Shown here: positions 63,875 through 64,000 of the stretch, piece by piece
How positions within the stretch are numbered: position 1 is the stretch's first letter
How the letters are laid out: each line of letters begins with the position of its first letter
NCBI RefSeq assembly: GCF_050847355.1
Contig: NZ_CP193758.1
Location: 92,211 to 156,210 of the forward strand
Source: Limimaricola sp027213785
Lineage (GTDB): Bacteria > Pseudomonadota > Alphaproteobacteria > Rhodobacterales > Rhodobacteraceae
Direction of reading: 5' to 3'
DNA length: 64,000 nucleotides
Program-made: the position numbers and the translations under genes
The notes under the pieces: model-generated
What the model was told of the DNA's origin: nothing
What the model saw: only the letters and a program-made list of their open reading frames with translations
Database searches by the model: none

Positions 63875-64000
63875 TCCGGAAACACGATTCTGTCAAGCCG
63901 ACTCCGGAATGGCCCTCTGCGCCAATCCAATTTCCGGATGGAAATCGGTATGTATTGGTATTGGGGGACATTCATGGTGTCCCCTATTTGTCCGGAAATG
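63875..64000. repeat. TCCGGA iteron-like repeats upstream of the DnaA-N-like gene
   Basis: TCCGGA occurs at 63875, 63903, 63933 and 63991, with spacings of 28, 30 and 58 bases. Three of the four are followed by AA and some by TGG. The array reaches the window edge. Even spacing suggests an operator or replication origin, not chance. Confidence 0.5.
63964..63984. promoter_or_regulatory. Palindrome GGGGACA-N7-TGTCCCC
   Basis: A perfect 7-base-arm inverted repeat with a 7-base centre. It lies about where a missing TCCGGA repeat would fall in the iteron spacing. It may be a regulator site of the gene starting at 63746 or of a gene beyond the window. Confidence 0.45.

Noticed and set aside
63875..64000. 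CRISPR array from evenly spaced repeats
   Set aside because: The shared unit is only a 6-base palindrome with about 29-base spacing, too short for a CRISPR repeat.

Overview
This 64-kb, GC-rich window most likely comes from a marine-type alphaproteobacterium of the family Rhodobacteraceae. That placement is inferred from the high GC, the GTG and TTG starts, and the mix of genes: a DctB/DctD-like pair beside an OFA transporter, a CYP152 peroxygenase, RTX proteins, an FdhF/YdeP-type oxidoreductase and a DnaA-N-like protein. No rRNA, tRNA, CRISPR array or intact insertion sequence was seen.

The left two thirds (about 0.2-42.5 kb) is an exopolysaccharide (EPS) locus on both strands. It holds the expected parts of a Wzx/Wzy pathway: two priming phosphoglycosyltransferases (7.1-8.3 and 34.0-34.6 kb), seven glycosyltransferases (six GT4, one GT2), one flippase (37.5-39.0 kb), one probable polymerase (27.3-28.8 kb), two outer-membrane export proteins (3.4-4.6 and 22.9-24.2 kb), a kinase-less chain-length protein (0.2-1.4 kb) and a full tyrosine autokinase (35.1-37.3 kb). 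Decoration is suggested by two sulfotransferases, two acyltransferases, a UDP-glucuronate decarboxylase (UDP-xylose) and, further right, a GDP-mannose enzyme at 52.5 kb. Interleaved are secreted or putatively exported proteins that may trim or bind the polymer: two pectate-lyase-like beta-helix proteins (one frameshifted), a family-unassigned clan GH-A hydrolase, a multidomain SGNH hydrolase, a small RTX protein and a 958-residue subtilase with RTX repeats. A fragment of UDP-glucose 6-dehydrogenase lies directly after one lyase, so the locus has been rearranged. Duplicate export and priming genes with a single flippase and polymerase suggest two merged clusters or two branches sharing parts.

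The region 42.9-48.3 kb is a two-component system followed by an OFA-family transporter. The response regulator has GAFPGA in place of the sigma54-contact GAFTGA, and two GACA-N3-TGTC palindromes 42 bp apart sit upstream of the transporter. The right third (48.5-64 kb) is mostly ordinary: a DEAD-box helicase with a repeat-rich tail, a DUF475/TerC-like protein, ManC, a short-chain dehydrogenase, an AI-2E-type transporter, PurU, small hypothetical proteins, a PrpA-like phosphatase, an FdhF/YdeP-like oxidoreductase and a CYP152 P450. At the right edge a winged-helix/DnaA-N-like protein is preceded by regularly spaced TCCGGA repeats that could be an operator or a plasmid/chromid origin.

Short recurring leader motifs (TTTTC..GAGTG / CGAGGGT) precede at least five EPS genes and may mark co-regulation.
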